Below, one piece after another: positions 1 to 9,882 of a stretch of DNA of 64,000 bases (the first letter of the stretch is position 1; each line of letters opens with the position of its first letter). The translations under genes were made by a program, and so were the position numbers. Source of the stretch: Rhodohalobacter halophilus. Its GTDB lineage: Bacteria > Bacteroidota > Rhodothermia > Balneolales > Balneolaceae. Below the pieces are notes generated by a model that was not told the origin of the DNA, made no database searches, and saw only the letters and a list, made by a program, of their open reading frames with translations. The stretch lies in contig NZ_MDWE01000012.1 in NCBI RefSeq assembly GCF_001715195.1, positions 103,392 to 167,391 of the forward strand. The letters run 5' to 3'.

Positions 1-122
1 ACGAACTCAATACCGATGAGCGCATTCGCGATTTTGTGGTTCGTTGCGCTCACCTCGAAAGCCTTCACAGTCATGATGCCGTTAGCCGAATTTGTAAAGG
101 TGTTCCAAACGGATTGAGATAG
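1..122. other. window edge, possible partial gene, strand uncertain
   Basis: Two readings are possible and I cannot decide between them. On the plus strand one frame is open from base 3 to a TAG at 120-122 and would be the 39-residue end of a protein (contains [15 protein letters not shown]). On the minus strand an ATG at 74 opens a frame that runs off the left edge ([14 protein letters not shown]...), with purine-rich first codon positions. Neither fragment matches a family I recognise. Confidence 0.3.
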
Positions 123-236
123 TAAACATTATTTGAAATAGAAACAGTTCAGGCAGGCTTAAATCCCCTCTAAGGTTTTGAGGTTGCTTTCTTGTAATTA
201 CTTTTTCGAAGCCAACGCTTTGAGCGGGAAATAAAA

Positions 237-266
237 AAAGGCGATTGAAATGAATCAATCGCCTTT
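237..266 (-). terminator. intrinsic terminator of kgd
   Basis: A perfect 12-bp inverted repeat (237-248 with 255-266, loop of 6) lies 23 bases past the kgd stop. Read on the minus strand it is followed by a T-rich run (the A run at 233-239 on the plus strand). This is a textbook rho-independent terminator for the minus-strand gene. The plus-strand side has only a short AATTTT, so it is probably not efficient in that direction. Confidence 0.85.
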
Positions 267-288
267 AATTTTGAACTTTGATTGAGGA

Positions 289-3200
289 TTAAACCGACAG
301 AGCCTGGTCCACGAGATTATTTTGTTCAGCTTCGTGAATTTTCTTCTGTCCGGCCGCCGGAGAAGCTGATGCTTGTCTTCCAACATAGCTCAAATTCTGT
401 CCCTTCTTAAGAACTTCCATGAACCTTGGGGCAGCGTAACTCCAGGCACCCATGTTTTTCGGCTCTTCCTGGCACCAGACGATATCCTTCACATGCTTCA
501 TCTCGTTCAGGTAGTTCTCAATATCTTTATCCGGGAACGGATAGAGTTGCTCGAGGCGTGTGATCGCCACATTTCCAAGTCCTCGCTCTTCCCGCTCTTT
601 GTATAGATCGTAGTATACTTTTCCTGAGCAGATTACAATGCGGTCGATCGCTTTTGGATCTTCAACTTCCTGATCTCCGATAAAAGGCATAAACTTGCCG
701 TTTGCCAGCTCTTCAACATTAGAAACAGCAAGCGGGTGCCTTAACAGGCTCTTCGGCGACATGATAATCAGAGGTTTCTTCTTCTCCTGAAGCGTCTGCT
801 TTCTTAACGCATGAAAATACTGCGTAGGGGTTGTGAAGTTTGCAATCTGCATATTGTCTTCAGCACAGAGTTGTAGGAAACGCTCAAGGCGGGCAGAAGA
901 GTGCTCCGGCCCCTGTCCTTCATATCCGTGCGGAAGTGTCATAACCAACGCAGAATTTTGACCCCACTTTGCTTCTGAAGAGGATATAAACTGATCGATA
1001 ATGATTTGAGCACCGTTCACAAAGTCTCCGAACTGTGCTTCCCAAATAACAAGCGCGTCCAGTTTTGCTGCTGAGTAGCCAAACTCAAATCCGAGGGCAG
1101 CAAATTCACTCAACAAGCTGTTGTAGGGATAGAAAGGTCCCTGATCCTCAGATAGATTGTTTAATGGAATAAATCGCTGTGCTGTTTCAGTTCCGTGCAG
1201 AACTACATGACGATGTGAGAATGTACCTCTCTCCACATCCTGCCCGACTAACCGAATGGTGCGGCCACTTTTCAGAAGTGAGCCGAAGGCGAGTGCTTCA
1301 GCAAAGCCCCAGTCTATTTTTTTGTCATTTTTCTGAGCAGCATCAGCACGTTTTGCAAGCTGTCGGAGAAGTTTAGGGTTTGCATCAAAGTTTTTCGGAA
1401 CCGTGTTCAATTTCACCGCAATCTCTTTCAGTTCCTCCACAGAGTAAGTGGTGTCCGGGAACTCGTCCCGCTCTTTTTGAAGCTCTTCCGAACGGTCAAG
1501 CATTTTATCGGTTACCTCAAGGGCCGGTGAGCTCTTGGCATCTTCGAACGCTTTGTTCAGAAGTTCATCAAACTCATCAAAAATAGCCTGAATTTCCTCT
1601 TCACTGAACTCGCCTTTACGCAGGAGCTCTTTTACATAAATATCTCGAACCGGATCGTGATTTTCGATCTCTTTGTACATACCGGGCTGAGTAAAAGCGG
1701 GTTCGTCACCTTCATTATGCCCGTGTTTTCTATAGCAGATCAGATCAATAACCACATCCTTTCCAAACTTCTGGCGATACTCCAATGCGAGGTTCATTAC
1801 GTGAACAGCAGCTTCCGGATCATCTCCGTTTACGTGGAAAATGGGAGCCAGTATCATTTTGGCTAAGTCCGAAGCGTATTCAGTTGAACGAGCATCCTCA
1901 GGCAGAGTGGTAAATCCAATCTGGTTGTTAATAATCACATGAATGGTTCCGCCGGTTTCATAAGCTCTCAATTGAGACATGTTTAATGTTTCGGCTACCA
2001 CTCCCTGGCCGGCAAACGCTGCATCACCGTGCATTAAAATTGGAACAATCTTTTTCTTGGCGTTACCTTCACCGTCAAAATGGTCCTGGCTGGCACGTGT
2101 AGCACCCTCAACAACCGGATTTACAGCTTCTAAATGACTAGGGTTTGGCAAGAGTTCAAGCTCAATCGATTTACCGCTCTTGGTTTCATAAGCGCCTTTT
2201 GAGCCGAGGTGATATTTCACATCACCTGAACCCTGAATACTGTCCGGATCGATGTTGCCTTCAAAATCGGCAAAAACTTTCCGGTACGGCTTATTCATTA
2301 TGTTAACAAGAATGTTGAGTCGTCCTCTGTGAGCCATCCCGAGGAAAAACTTCTCAATATCTTTCTCACCGGCTTTTTCCATCAAAAAGTGCATCATCGG
2401 GATGAGCGTATCGGCCCCCTCGAGTGAAAAACGTTTGTGGCCGATATACTTTTTGTGCAGGAACTGTTCAAAAGCCATCGCCTGATTCAGCTTATGAAGA
2501 ATATCTTCTTTCTCCTCTTTGGAAAGATTTGGACTGTTTGTGGTCGACTCCATCGATTCACGCAGGAATCGCCGTTCATCAAGATTGAGAAGATGTTTGT
2601 ACTCTGCACCAATCTTGCCGCAATAAGTACTTCTGAGCAGCTGGATGATATCACGAAGCTTCGCAGTTTTCTTACCTCCCAGGCCATCACAGAAAAATTC
2701 ACGATCCAGGTCCCACAGTGTGAGTCCGTAATATTCAAGATCGAGCTCGGGGCTCTGTCCCGGGCCTGATCCCAGAGGATCCAGATCGGCCAGAACATGA
2801 CCTCGCATTCGATACATGTTCATCAGGCGCCAAACAGCAATAGCACGGCGATCTTGCTCCAGTGTATTCGCTTTTCCGCTGAGCTGTCCTTCATACTTAT
2901 CTTCACCATATGGCAGAGGCTGGTAAGGGATTTCCAGATCACGGAAAATGTTGTCATAAAAATCTTCTTCACCGTTCAACAGGCTGTGAACTTTTTGCAG
3001 GAACATGCCTGACTCAGCGCCCTGTATAATTCTGTGATCGTAGGTACAGGTGACGGTCATCACCTTACTCACACCAAGCTGGTTCAGTACATCCTGGGCC
3101 ATCGACTGAAATTCTGCCGGATAGTTGATGGCACCGGTTGCAATGATGGCACCCTGACCTTGCATCAGACGCGGTACGGATGATACTGTACCAATTGTAC

Positions 3201-3939
3201 CGGGGTTTGTAATACTGATCGTTGTGTTTTGAAAGTCAGATACTTCCAATTTGCCATTACGGGCTTTGTCTATGATCTTAGCATAAGCGTAGAGAAATTC
3301 CTTGAAGTTCATCGTATCCACGCCTTTTATGTTGGGTACAACAAGGTTGCGGGATCCGTCCCGGCTTTCAAGGTCAACCGCAATCCCCAGGTTAACCTGC
3401 CCCGGTTTTACTTTATAGTGTGTTCCTTCTTGTTGTGTATAAAAAGAGTTGATATTTGGAAACTCTTTCAGTGCGCGAATCACTGCCCATGCAATAAAGT
3501 GAGTGAACGACGCCTTCGGTTCACCCCGCTTTAGCAGGTGGGTGTTGACAATAGAACGATCTTCGGTGAGCATTTTTACCGGAAGAACACGCAGTGAAGT
3601 GGCCGTAGGCACCTCAATGCTTTCGTCCATGTTATCTACAATTTTGGAGGCAACACCTTTAATTTTTTCAAGCTCGGCACCTTCAGGAATAGATGGAGTA
3701 TCATCTTTCTGATCCGTTTTCGCTTTTTTAGCAGGGGCCGGCTTGCTCTCTTTCTGTTTCCTCTCTGATGGTGCAGGCTGTTTGGTTTGCTGATCAGGAG
3801 CCGGTATTTCATTTCCGTCAATCTGGTCAAAATATTTTCGCCAATGATTGGGTACGGATTCCGGGTTGGTTTGATACTGTTCGTATAGCTCTTCAACAAG
3901 AGCAGAATTTGGGCCGAATACAGATTCAAGTGATTTCAA
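289..3939 (-). CDS. kgd: multifunctional 2-oxoglutarate decarboxylase/dehydrogenase (E2-E1 fusion)
   Basis: Thiamine-diphosphate enzyme that decarboxylates 2-oxoglutarate in the TCA cycle. The 1216-residue length is close to mycobacterial KGD. Domains in order are: an E1 N-terminal helical segment (about 1-40); a Pro/Lys/Ala-rich linker (about 45-95); an acyltransferase E2 catalytic domain (about 95-335, with the DHRIIQGA active-site motif); and the E1 transketolase-like part (about 365 to the end, with HRGRLN, GDAAFAGQG and HGHNEGDEP). No lipoyl domain is present, as in KGD. The start codon is TTG at 3939. The only upstream in-frame alternative before a stop is an ATT at 3960, which would add seven residues. 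The gene stands alone, with its own terminator downstream. Confidence 0.93.
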   Translation of the reverse strand: MKSLESVFGPNSALVEELYEQYQTNPESVPNHWRKYFDQIDGNEIPAPDQQTKQPAPSERKQKESKPAPAKKAKTDQKDDTPSIPEGAELEKIKGVASKIVDNMDESIEVPTATSLRVLPVKMLTEDRSIVNTHLLKRGEPKASFTHFIAWAVIRALKEFPNINSFYTQQEGTHYKVKPGQVNLGIAVDLESRDGSRNLVVPNIKGVDTMNFKEFLYAYAKIIDKARNGKLEVSDFQNTTISITNPGTIGTVSSVPRLMQGQGAIIATGAINYPAEFQSMAQDVLNQLGVSKVMTVTCTYDHRIIQGAESGMFLQKVHSLLNGEEDFYDNIFRDLEIPYQPLPYGEDKYEGQLSGKANTLEQDRRAIAVWRLMNMYRMRGHVLADLDPLGSGPGQSPELDLEYYGLTLWDLDREFFCDGLGGKKTAKLRDIIQLLRSTYCGKIGAEYKHLLNLDERRFLRESMESTTNSPNLSKEEKEDILHKLNQAMAFEQFLHKKYIGHKRFSLEGADTLIPMMHFLMEKAGEKDIEKFFLGMAHRGRLNILVNIMNKPYRKVFADFEGNIDPDSIQGSGDVKYHLGSKGAYETKSGKSIELELLPNPSHLEAVNPVVEGATRASQDHFDGEGNAKKKIVPILMHGDAAFAGQGVVAETLNMSQLRAYETGGTIHVIINNQIGFTTLPEDARSTEYASDLAKMILAPIFHVNGDDPEAAVHVMNLALEYRQKFGKDVVIDLICYRKHGHNEGDEPAFTQPGMYKEIENHDPVRDIYVKELLRKGEFSEEEIQAIFDEFDELLNKAFEDAKSSPALEVTDKMLDRSEELQKERDEFPDTTYSVEELKEIAVKLNTVPKNFDANPKLLRQLAKRADAAQKNDKKIDWGFAEALAFGSLLKSGRTIRLVGQDVERGTFSHRHVVLHGTETAQRFIPLNNLSEDQGPFYPYNSLLSEFAALGFEFGYSAAKLDALVIWEAQFGDFVNGAQIIIDQFISSSEAKWGQNSALVMTLPHGYEGQGPEHSSARLERFLQLCAEDNMQIANFTTPTQYFHALRKQTLQEKKKPLIIMSPKSLLRHPLAVSNVEELANGKFMPFIGDQEVEDPKAIDRIVICSGKVYYDLYKEREERGLGNVAITRLEQLYPFPDKDIENYLNEMKHVKDIVWCQEEPKNMGAWSYAAPRFMEVLKKGQNLSYVGRQASASPAAGQKKIHEAEQNNLVDQALSV

Positions 3940-4026
3940 AACGACGTATGGGTCTTTAATTGAATTGGGTTAAATGTATGGTAGATTGCAGTCTCACAAT
4001 CCTCAATAGATAAAATTTTTTTTTGT

Positions 4027-4049
4027 TTCGTTTGGTTCAGCCAAACGAA
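4027..4049. promoter_or_regulatory. inverted repeat upstream of kgd
   Basis: Perfect 9-bp arms (TTCGTTTGG at 4027-4035 and CCAAACGAA at 4041-4049) flank a 5-base spacer, about 90 bases upstream of the kgd start. There is no T run on either strand in the position needed for a terminator. It may be an operator or leader hairpin for kgd; the function is inferred. Confidence 0.35.
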
Positions 4050-4062
4050 GCTGGGGCTCGTC

Positions 4063-4114
4063 TGTTTTACCATAATCTAATGTTCGAATGTTTTACCATA
4101 ATCTAATGTTCGAA
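4063..4114. repeat. perfect tandem duplication, 2 x 26 bp
   Basis: The 26-base unit at 4063-4088 is repeated without a mismatch at 4089-4114. Each copy begins TGTTTTACC and ends ATGTTCGAA. It lies in the shared upstream region of kgd and pepF. A perfect copy suggests a recent duplication, perhaps by slippage. Confidence 0.9.
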
Positions 4115-4300
4115 ACAATCCTGTTGAACATTAAAGGATTAACAAGTCAGTAAATTAACCATTTAACTATTAAAATACGATGAATATCACATACTTTTAA
4201 TAGCATTTGAAGTTCTGAAATCTGAGTTCATCAAAGGCTTTTCATTCATTATATTCAAACCGATAAGTTTAATTAGTTTCATTTGATTTAAAAGGAGTTT

Positions 4301-6094
4301 ATGAGCGGTAAAAGCAGTGAAAAAACAGGGGCGGAGAATATTACATGGGATCTTTCCGATCTTTATAAATCTCCCGACGACCCAAAGCTGAACAGTGATA
4401 AAAAGAGTATTCTCCGGGAGGCTGAGAAGTTTGCAGGAAAATATCATGGTCGAGTCTCATCACTTTCTGCCTCTGATTTTGCCGAAGCTTTGAGAGCATA
4501 CGAGAAGCTGATCCAAAAGGCAGGAAAAATCGGTTCGTACTCCCACTTGATCTGGTCAACCAACACTGAGGATGCCGCTCTGGGTAAATTGTTACAAGAG
4601 GCAAATGAGCTGGGTTCAGAGCTTAGTCAAAAGCTGGTCTTTTTTGATGTGGAGTGGATGAAAGTGGATGATGACCGCGCAGAAGAGTTGATCAACTCTG
4701 AAGAGCTGTCAGGGTGGAAGCACTACCTGACCGTATCCCGGCTCTATAAGGATCACACACTATCGGAGGATGCCGAACAGGTGATGAGCGCCAAATCGGT
4801 AACCGGCCGCTCTGCCTGGAATCGATACTTCGATGAAACTCTGGGTGCGGCACGGTTTGAACTGGACGGTGAAGAGATGACCGAGCAACAGGTATTGAGC
4901 AAACTGCACAGCCCGGACCGTGATCTTCGCAGGAGAGCTCACGCATCATTGACCCAAACATTTAAAAAACTTTCCAGAACGCTCACCTTTATTTTCAATA
5001 CCCTGCTGGCTGATAAGCACACAAATGATAAACTCCGCGGGTATGAAAGCTGGATAACTTCCAGGAACCTATCTAACCAAACAGACAGTGAAACGGTGGA
5101 GGCACTGATTTCTGCCGTAACCGGCCGTTACGAATTGGTGCAGCGTTTCTACAAGTTAAAGCGCCAGTTGCTGGATGTAGATGAGCTGTTTGATTATGAC
5201 AGATATGCTCCGATCGCAAAAAACCGGGAGACAGTAAAGTGGAAAGAAGCACAGGCAATGGTGCTTGAAGCCTACGGTGATTTTCACCCACAGATGAAAT
5301 CGATTGCTGCAGAATTTTTCGACAAAAAGTGGATTGATGCGGCCATACGACCCGGAAAGCGGGGAGGTGCCTATTCGGCAAGCACGGTAACCAGTGTTCA
5401 CCCTTATGTATTTATGAATTTTGACGGACAGCTGCGGGATGTCCAGACATTGGCGCACGAGTTGGGGCACGGAGTGCATCAGTATTTATCACGAAAGCAG
5501 GGTGAGCTTCAGTCATCTACTCCGCTTACAACCGCAGAGACGGCATCTGTTTTTGGCGAGATGCTCGTTTTTAACAAACTGATGGAAAAGATAGATGATC
5601 CGAGGGAAAAGTTGGCGCTTTTGATCAGCAAGATTGATGATACGATTGCCACTGTTTTTCGTCAGATCTCCATGAATCGATTTGAAGACCGAATTCATAC
5701 AGAACGTCGAGAAAAAGGTGAATTGACAACGGAACAATTTTCAAAACACTGGTATGAAACCCAGCGCGATCTATACGGTGATTCTATAACCATTACAGAT
5801 GAATACCGGCTCTGGTGGTGCTATATACCGCACTTCTTACACACACCGGGGTATGTGTATGCTTACGCATTTGGAGAGTTGTTGGTGCTCGCTCTCTATG
5901 ACTCATATCGTAATCAAAAGAATGGTTTTGCCGATAAGTACATCGAACTGCTGGAGGCCGGCGGGTCGGACTGGCCGCACGAAATTGTTGCCAAATTGGA
6001 TATTGATATTCGGGATGCTGAGTTTTGGAATCGCGGACTTGATCTATTTGAATCTATGATTGAACAGGCGGAAGAACTTGCAGGTACTCTTTAA
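4301..6094 (+). CDS. pepF: M3-family oligoendopeptidase F
   Basis: Cytoplasmic zinc metallopeptidase that cleaves short peptides. 597 residues, normal for PepF. The zinc motif HELGH is at residues 386-390, followed by the downstream glutamate region (TTAETASVFGEML) typical of M3 enzymes. The ATG at 4301 is preceded by a clear ribosome site (AAGGAG at 4292-4297), one of few strong ones in the window. It is followed after 17 bases by the next gene in the same direction and is likely co-transcribed with it and deoB. Confidence 0.93.
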   Translation: MSGKSSEKTGAENITWDLSDLYKSPDDPKLNSDKKSILREAEKFAGKYHGRVSSLSASDFAEALRAYEKLIQKAGKIGSYSHLIWSTNTEDAALGKLLQEANELGSELSQKLVFFDVEWMKVDDDRAEELINSEELSGWKHYLTVSRLYKDHTLSEDAEQVMSAKSVTGRSAWNRYFDETLGAARFELDGEEMTEQQVLSKLHSPDRDLRRRAHASLTQTFKKLSRTLTFIFNTLLADKHTNDKLRGYESWITSRNLSNQTDSETVEALISAVTGRYELVQRFYKLKRQLLDVDELFDYDRYAPIAKNRETVKWKEAQAMVLEAYGDFHPQMKSIAAEFFDKKWIDAAIRPGKRGGAYSASTVTSVHPYVFMNFDGQLRDVQTLAHELGHGVHQYLSRKQGELQSSTPLTTAETASVFGEMLVFNKLMEKIDDPREKLALLISKIDDTIATVFRQISMNRFEDRIHTERREKGELTTEQFSKHWYETQRDLYGDSITITDEYRLWWCYIPHFLHTPGYVYAYAFGELLVLALYDSYRNQKNGFADKYIELLEAGGSDWPHEIVAKLDIDIRDAEFWNRGLDLFESMIEQAEELAGTL

Positions 6095-6111
6095 AATCAC
6101 CCCTACACCTT

Positions 6112-7575
6112 ATGGATAAAAAACGTGAAGAAAAGGCGCTATTCGAGTTTAAGCACGCAGTGGACGACATTGTGCAGCTACTCCGGAAATCAACTGAGGC
6201 AGATACGGTTTACATGTATTGGGTAAACCGAACCCGCGGGCAGTTTGTGCTGGAAACCAACTCCACAATATTGCCAAACGTGATGTTCAAAGACCGCATC
6301 AACTTTGACGAGTTTTTCCTGAATGGTTTTAAAGAGGTTGAACAGGTGATGCAGCTTAAAGTGGATGAAGATCTTGAAGCCGTAGAATTGAGTCACTATC
6401 ACGATTTTGTTCCTGTTCGTTTTTTAACTCTTGTGCCATTTATAAATAATGGAGAGACGGTTGCCATAACGGTAATAGAGACAGAATTTCAGATCAATCT
6501 GACGGATTATGATGATGTGATCTCATCGTACCGGAATGCATTGGTAAACTTATTGAATACCTACCTTGAGCTCACAGATCTTTATGACAAGCAGAAGGAG
6601 TGGATTAAATATGACCTCGGGCTGGACAAGATCAATCCCAAAATGCATAAAGCGGAAATTTTAGAACGAACCGCCCTCGAAATGCAAAAACTTGTGCCAA
6701 ATGGCGGTGTTACGGTTGTTGCACGGGGCATGGAATGCTGGAGCAGTGTTTACCGAACGGTTAACTCTCCTGACCATCCGGCTTTGGGGCTGATGGTTGA
6801 GGAAAAGAGCATTGCCTATGATGCTTTACAGAAGGGGAGCGACCAATTTGTCATCCATTTCAATCAGAATCCTAAACGGATTTGCAGTGCAGAGTATAAA
6901 ACAGATGGCGCAACGTATGCCATTCCTATTTTGATTAACGATCGCCGACATGCTGTTGTGCTTACCTACCATCACAACCCGTTGGTATTTAAAGATTCAG
7001 TGAAACATAAGCTGAAGAACCTTGTTCGGGTTGCGTCTCTGAATATTCAAATCAACCAGGGCAGAGTGGATGTGGATCAGGATCTGTTAACCAGCGAATA
7101 CGGAAGCTTTATTCCTGAACTGTGGGAGCGAAGCCTGAACGTTCAAATTAGGCGATCGGGTATAACGGACGAACGTGCATGGTTCGGGTTTGTGTCGATC
7201 AACAATTTGCAGGAGATTCGTTCCAGGCTCCGCCTTGAAGATCTTAAACGACTTCAGAAATCTGTAGTTAACTTGCTCAATCCCGCCCGATATGGACAGA
7301 AAGGCCTGATTGGGTTTAATACCGATTACATCTATGCCGTTCTATTATCTGGGAGTGATCCTGAAAGTGAAGCCAAGTGGAAAAATTCCGTGCAGGAACA
7401 GCTTAAGGATCCCGTTGAACTGTTGGGCGGACAAAAAGTGCACCTCTCCATGACATTCGGAATGACGGAAGTGGACGTATCTGTGGGGGATGTTTATGAG
7501 CATATCAAGCGAGCAAAAAAAGTGCTTTCCGACTCAATGAAAGATCAACAGTCGAGATCTGCCAGTAATTTTTAA
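6112..7575 (+). CDS. GAF-like protein with a degenerate GGDEF-fold C-terminus
   Basis: 487 residues with no signal peptide or membrane span, so cytoplasmic. The first 320 residues read like two GAF-type sensory regions. The last 150 (about 335-485) follow the pattern of a diguanylate cyclase fold: a FGFVSINNL opening strand, a helical stretch (LRLEDLKRLQKSVVNLL), then HLSMTFGMTEV where active enzymes have their late SxG motif. The GGDEF loop itself is missing (GFNTDYIYAVLLSG stands in its place), so no cyclase activity is expected. It may be a sensor, scaffold or nucleotide-binding remnant. It sits 17 bases after pepF and 18 before deoB. Confidence 0.6.
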   Translation: MDKKREEKALFEFKHAVDDIVQLLRKSTEADTVYMYWVNRTRGQFVLETNSTILPNVMFKDRINFDEFFLNGFKEVEQVMQLKVDEDLEAVELSHYHDFVPVRFLTLVPFINNGETVAITVIETEFQINLTDYDDVISSYRNALVNLLNTYLELTDLYDKQKEWIKYDLGLDKINPKMHKAEILERTALEMQKLVPNGGVTVVARGMECWSSVYRTVNSPDHPALGLMVEEKSIAYDALQKGSDQFVIHFNQNPKRICSAEYKTDGATYAIPILINDRRHAVVLTYHHNPLVFKDSVKHKLKNLVRVASLNIQINQGRVDVDQDLLTSEYGSFIPELWERSLNVQIRRSGITDERAWFGFVSINNLQEIRSRLRLEDLKRLQKSVVNLLNPARYGQKGLIGFNTDYIYAVLLSGSDPESEAKWKNSVQEQLKDPVELLGGQKVHLSMTFGMTEVDVSVGDVYEHIKRAKKVLSDSMKDQQSRSASNF

Positions 7576-7593
7576 ATCAATCGGATATTCAGA

Positions 7594-8757
7594 ATGCCAA
7601 GATTTTTTACGATCGTCATTGACGGACTCGGAATTGGAGCTCAGGAAGACGCAGCCGACTACGGCGATGAAAATGCCAACACACTGAGGCATGTGTGTGA
7701 ACAGACAGGGTGCCGGCTTCCAAATTTTGAAAGGTTGGGACTTGGCAACATAGAGCCACTGGGAACTGTAGAGGAGTGTCAGCAGCCGATTGCAGATTTC
7801 GGAAAAATGAGAGAAGTATCAGCGGGAAAAGATTCTACAACCGGTCATTGGGAAATTGCGGGAATTCACCTTGAAAAACCGTTCCCCACATATCCCAATG
7901 GATTTCCGGAAGAAGTGATTGACGCCTTTTGTAAAAAAACAGGAACAGAGGGTGCTTTGGCAAATGTACCATACTCCGGAACGGATGTGATCCGTGATTT
8001 TGGAGAGAAACACCTGAAAACCGGTAACCCCATAGTCTATACTTCGGCAGACAGCGTTTTCCAGGTGGCATGCCATGTAGATGTGGTTCCACTCGAGACA
8101 CTTTATGACTGGTGTGAATTTGCCCGTAATGAAGTGATGGTCGGAGAGCATAGTGTTGGCCGGGTGATTGCACGCCCTTTTCATGGCGAAACAGGTAAGT
8201 TTGAACGATTGTCAGATGATCGGCATGATTTTTCTTTATCACCTCCAATACCAAACCTGCTATCTCTGCTTAAAGAAAATGAGGTTAAAACCTATTCTAT
8301 TGGAAAGATCATCGATCTGTTTGCTGAAGAGGGATTTGATCAATTTCGCAGAACAAAAAGCAATGCCGAGGGTTTATCGCAAACCCTTAGTCTGATGAGT
8401 GCCAACATAGACAATAGTTTTGTGTTCGTAAACCTGATCGATACAGATCAGAAATATGGCCACCGGCAAGATCCGGATGGTTTTGGGCAAGCGCTTGAGG
8501 AGATCGATCGGGCGGTTCCGGCTCTGCTCAATAAACTGAATGAGGGAGATGTGTTAATATTTTTGGGCGATCATGGTAATGACCCAACCGATGAAAGTAC
8601 CGACCATACTCGCGAGTTTGTGCCGCTGATTGTTGTCAGAGGCGGTAAAGAGTCAGGACAGAGTTTAGGAATTCGGAAGACTTTTTCGGATGTATCAGCT
8701 TCAGCGCTCGAATTTTTTGAGATTGATAATAATCTGCCCGGTAACTCATTTCTTTGA
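7594..8757 (+). CDS. deoB: phosphopentomutase
   Basis: Interconverts (deoxy)ribose 1-phosphate and 5-phosphate in nucleoside salvage. 387 residues, the usual DeoB length, in the alkaline-phosphatase superfamily. Visible signatures are the N-terminal metal site (VIDGLGIGAQED), the SAGKDSTTGHWE segment carrying the catalytic Thr, the FVNLIDTDQKYGHRQDP metal ligands and FLGDHGNDPT near the end. Last gene of the pepF operon. A weak hairpin with a short T run lies about 60 bases past the stop. Confidence 0.95.
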   Translation: MPRFFTIVIDGLGIGAQEDAADYGDENANTLRHVCEQTGCRLPNFERLGLGNIEPLGTVEECQQPIADFGKMREVSAGKDSTTGHWEIAGIHLEKPFPTYPNGFPEEVIDAFCKKTGTEGALANVPYSGTDVIRDFGEKHLKTGNPIVYTSADSVFQVACHVDVVPLETLYDWCEFARNEVMVGEHSVGRVIARPFHGETGKFERLSDDRHDFSLSPPIPNLLSLLKENEVKTYSIGKIIDLFAEEGFDQFRRTKSNAEGLSQTLSLMSANIDNSFVFVNLIDTDQKYGHRQDPDGFGQALEEIDRAVPALLNKLNEGDVLIFLGDHGNDPTDESTDHTREFVPLIVVRGGKESGQSLGIRKTFSDVSASALEFFEIDNNLPGNSFL

Positions 8758-8817
8758 TCCGTGAGATTTGTTATTACCTCGGATGCATTCCATTCGATAC
8801 ATAATTCAGTCCATTAT

Positions 8818-8863
8818 ATCACATTGCAGGAGGGAGGTTTTCAGGAGGGAATGTGATCTTTTT
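8818..8863 (+). terminator. possible terminator after deoB
   Basis: Eight-bp arms (ATCACATT at 8818-8825 and AATGTGAT at 8850-8857) are followed by CTTTTT. The loop is long (24 bases) and purine-rich, so the hairpin is weaker than the other terminators here. Confidence 0.4.
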
Positions 8864-9027
8864 GGTGTGGAGGCTGATTTGATGAAATTCATTTCAAAAA
8901 AAGTGATTTTGTTTGTATCTTAAACAGTTCGAGTTTCGGCTGAAATAAAACATTCTTCAAACCCGCTCGTTTACTAGTCAGATCACACAGGCGCAAGCAC
9001 AATTTTTTAATCAAATCTTCTTAAAAC

Positions 9028-9882
9028 GTGGCAAAAAGTTCAGGAATTTCTACCCGCGAATCTGAATCTTTAGATCGATACCTTCACGAAATTGGAAAAG
9101 AGAAACTCATTACCCCGGATGATGAAGTCCGTTTGGCAAAAGAGATTCAAAAAGGATCGCAGAGAGCCCTCGAGGAGCTGACCAAGGCGAACCTTCGTTT
9201 TGTTGTATCGGTTGCCAAACAGTATCAAAACCAGGGATTGTCGCTGGGTGATTTGATTAACGAGGGGAACCTCGGCCTGATCAAAGCAGCTAAACGGTTT
9301 GATGAAACTCGTGGATTTAAGTTTATCTCTTACGCCGTATGGTGGATTCGTCAATCTATTCTTCAGGCACTTGCCGAACAGAGCCGAATTGTTCGACTGC
9401 CGCTGAACCGAGTAGGTGCACTCAACAAAATTGGTAAAGAGCTTTCCAAACTGGAACAGGAGTATGAGCGTGTTCCTTCTGCTGCTGAGCTGGCTGAAAG
9501 TTTGGACATGACGGTATCTGAAGTAGCGGATACACTCAAAATTTCCGGTCGCCATCTCTCGATGGACGCTCCGTTTGCTCAGGGTGAAGATAACCGATTA
9601 CTTGACGTTCTCGAAAACGAAGAGATTCCAAATCCTGATAACGACCTGATGGGCGAATCGCTCAAGGTTGAAATTGAACGGGCACTATCCAAACTAACCA
9701 AACGAGAAGCGGAAGTTATCCGACTCTACTTTGGAATCGGGCGCGAGCATTCGCTCACGCTTGAAGAGATCGGCGAGCGATTTGACCTTACTCGAGAGCG
9801 TGTGCGTCAAATTAAAGAGAAGGCGCTTCGTAAACTGCGACACCATAACAGAAGCGCTGCGCTCAGAGCTTATTTGGGGTAA
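9028..9882 (+). CDS. rpoD: primary RNA polymerase sigma-70 factor (short type)
   Basis: Housekeeping sigma factor that directs RNA polymerase to promoters. 284 residues with region 1.2 ([21 protein letters not shown]), region 2 ([38 protein letters not shown], with [10 protein letters not shown] for -10 recognition), region 3, and region 4 ([29 protein letters not shown]). It lacks the long N-terminal region 1.1 of E. coli RpoD, as in Bacteroidota and relatives. Translation starts at GTG 9028 with no visible ribosome site. It is monocistronic, with 270 bases upstream. Confidence 0.95.
   Translation: MAKSSGISTRESESLDRYLHEIGKEKLITPDDEVRLAKEIQKGSQRALEELTKANLRFVVSVAKQYQNQGLSLGDLINEGNLGLIKAAKRFDETRGFKFISYAVWWIRQSILQALAEQSRIVRLPLNRVGALNKIGKELSKLEQEYERVPSAAELAESLDMTVSEVADTLKISGRHLSMDAPFAQGEDNRLLDVLENEEIPNPDNDLMGESLKVEIERALSKLTKREAEVIRLYFGIGREHSLTLEEIGERFDLTRERVRQIKEKALRKLRHHNRSAALRAYLG

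Larger units (their letters stand above)
3940..4300. other. intergenic region between divergent kgd and pepF
   Basis: 361 bases with no credible gene. It holds a 9-bp inverted repeat and a perfect 26-bp tandem duplication (both listed separately) on the kgd side. On the pepF side is a TAAGTTTA (4264-4271) that resembles a Bacteroidota -7 element, with TTTT about 21 bases upstream. It must contain the promoters of both genes. Confidence 0.6.

Noticed and set aside
2437..2798. Open frames over 100 codons opposite and out of frame within kgd
   Set aside because: They lie wholly inside a strongly conserved gene, have no ribosome sites and no recognisable domains; shadows of kgd codons.
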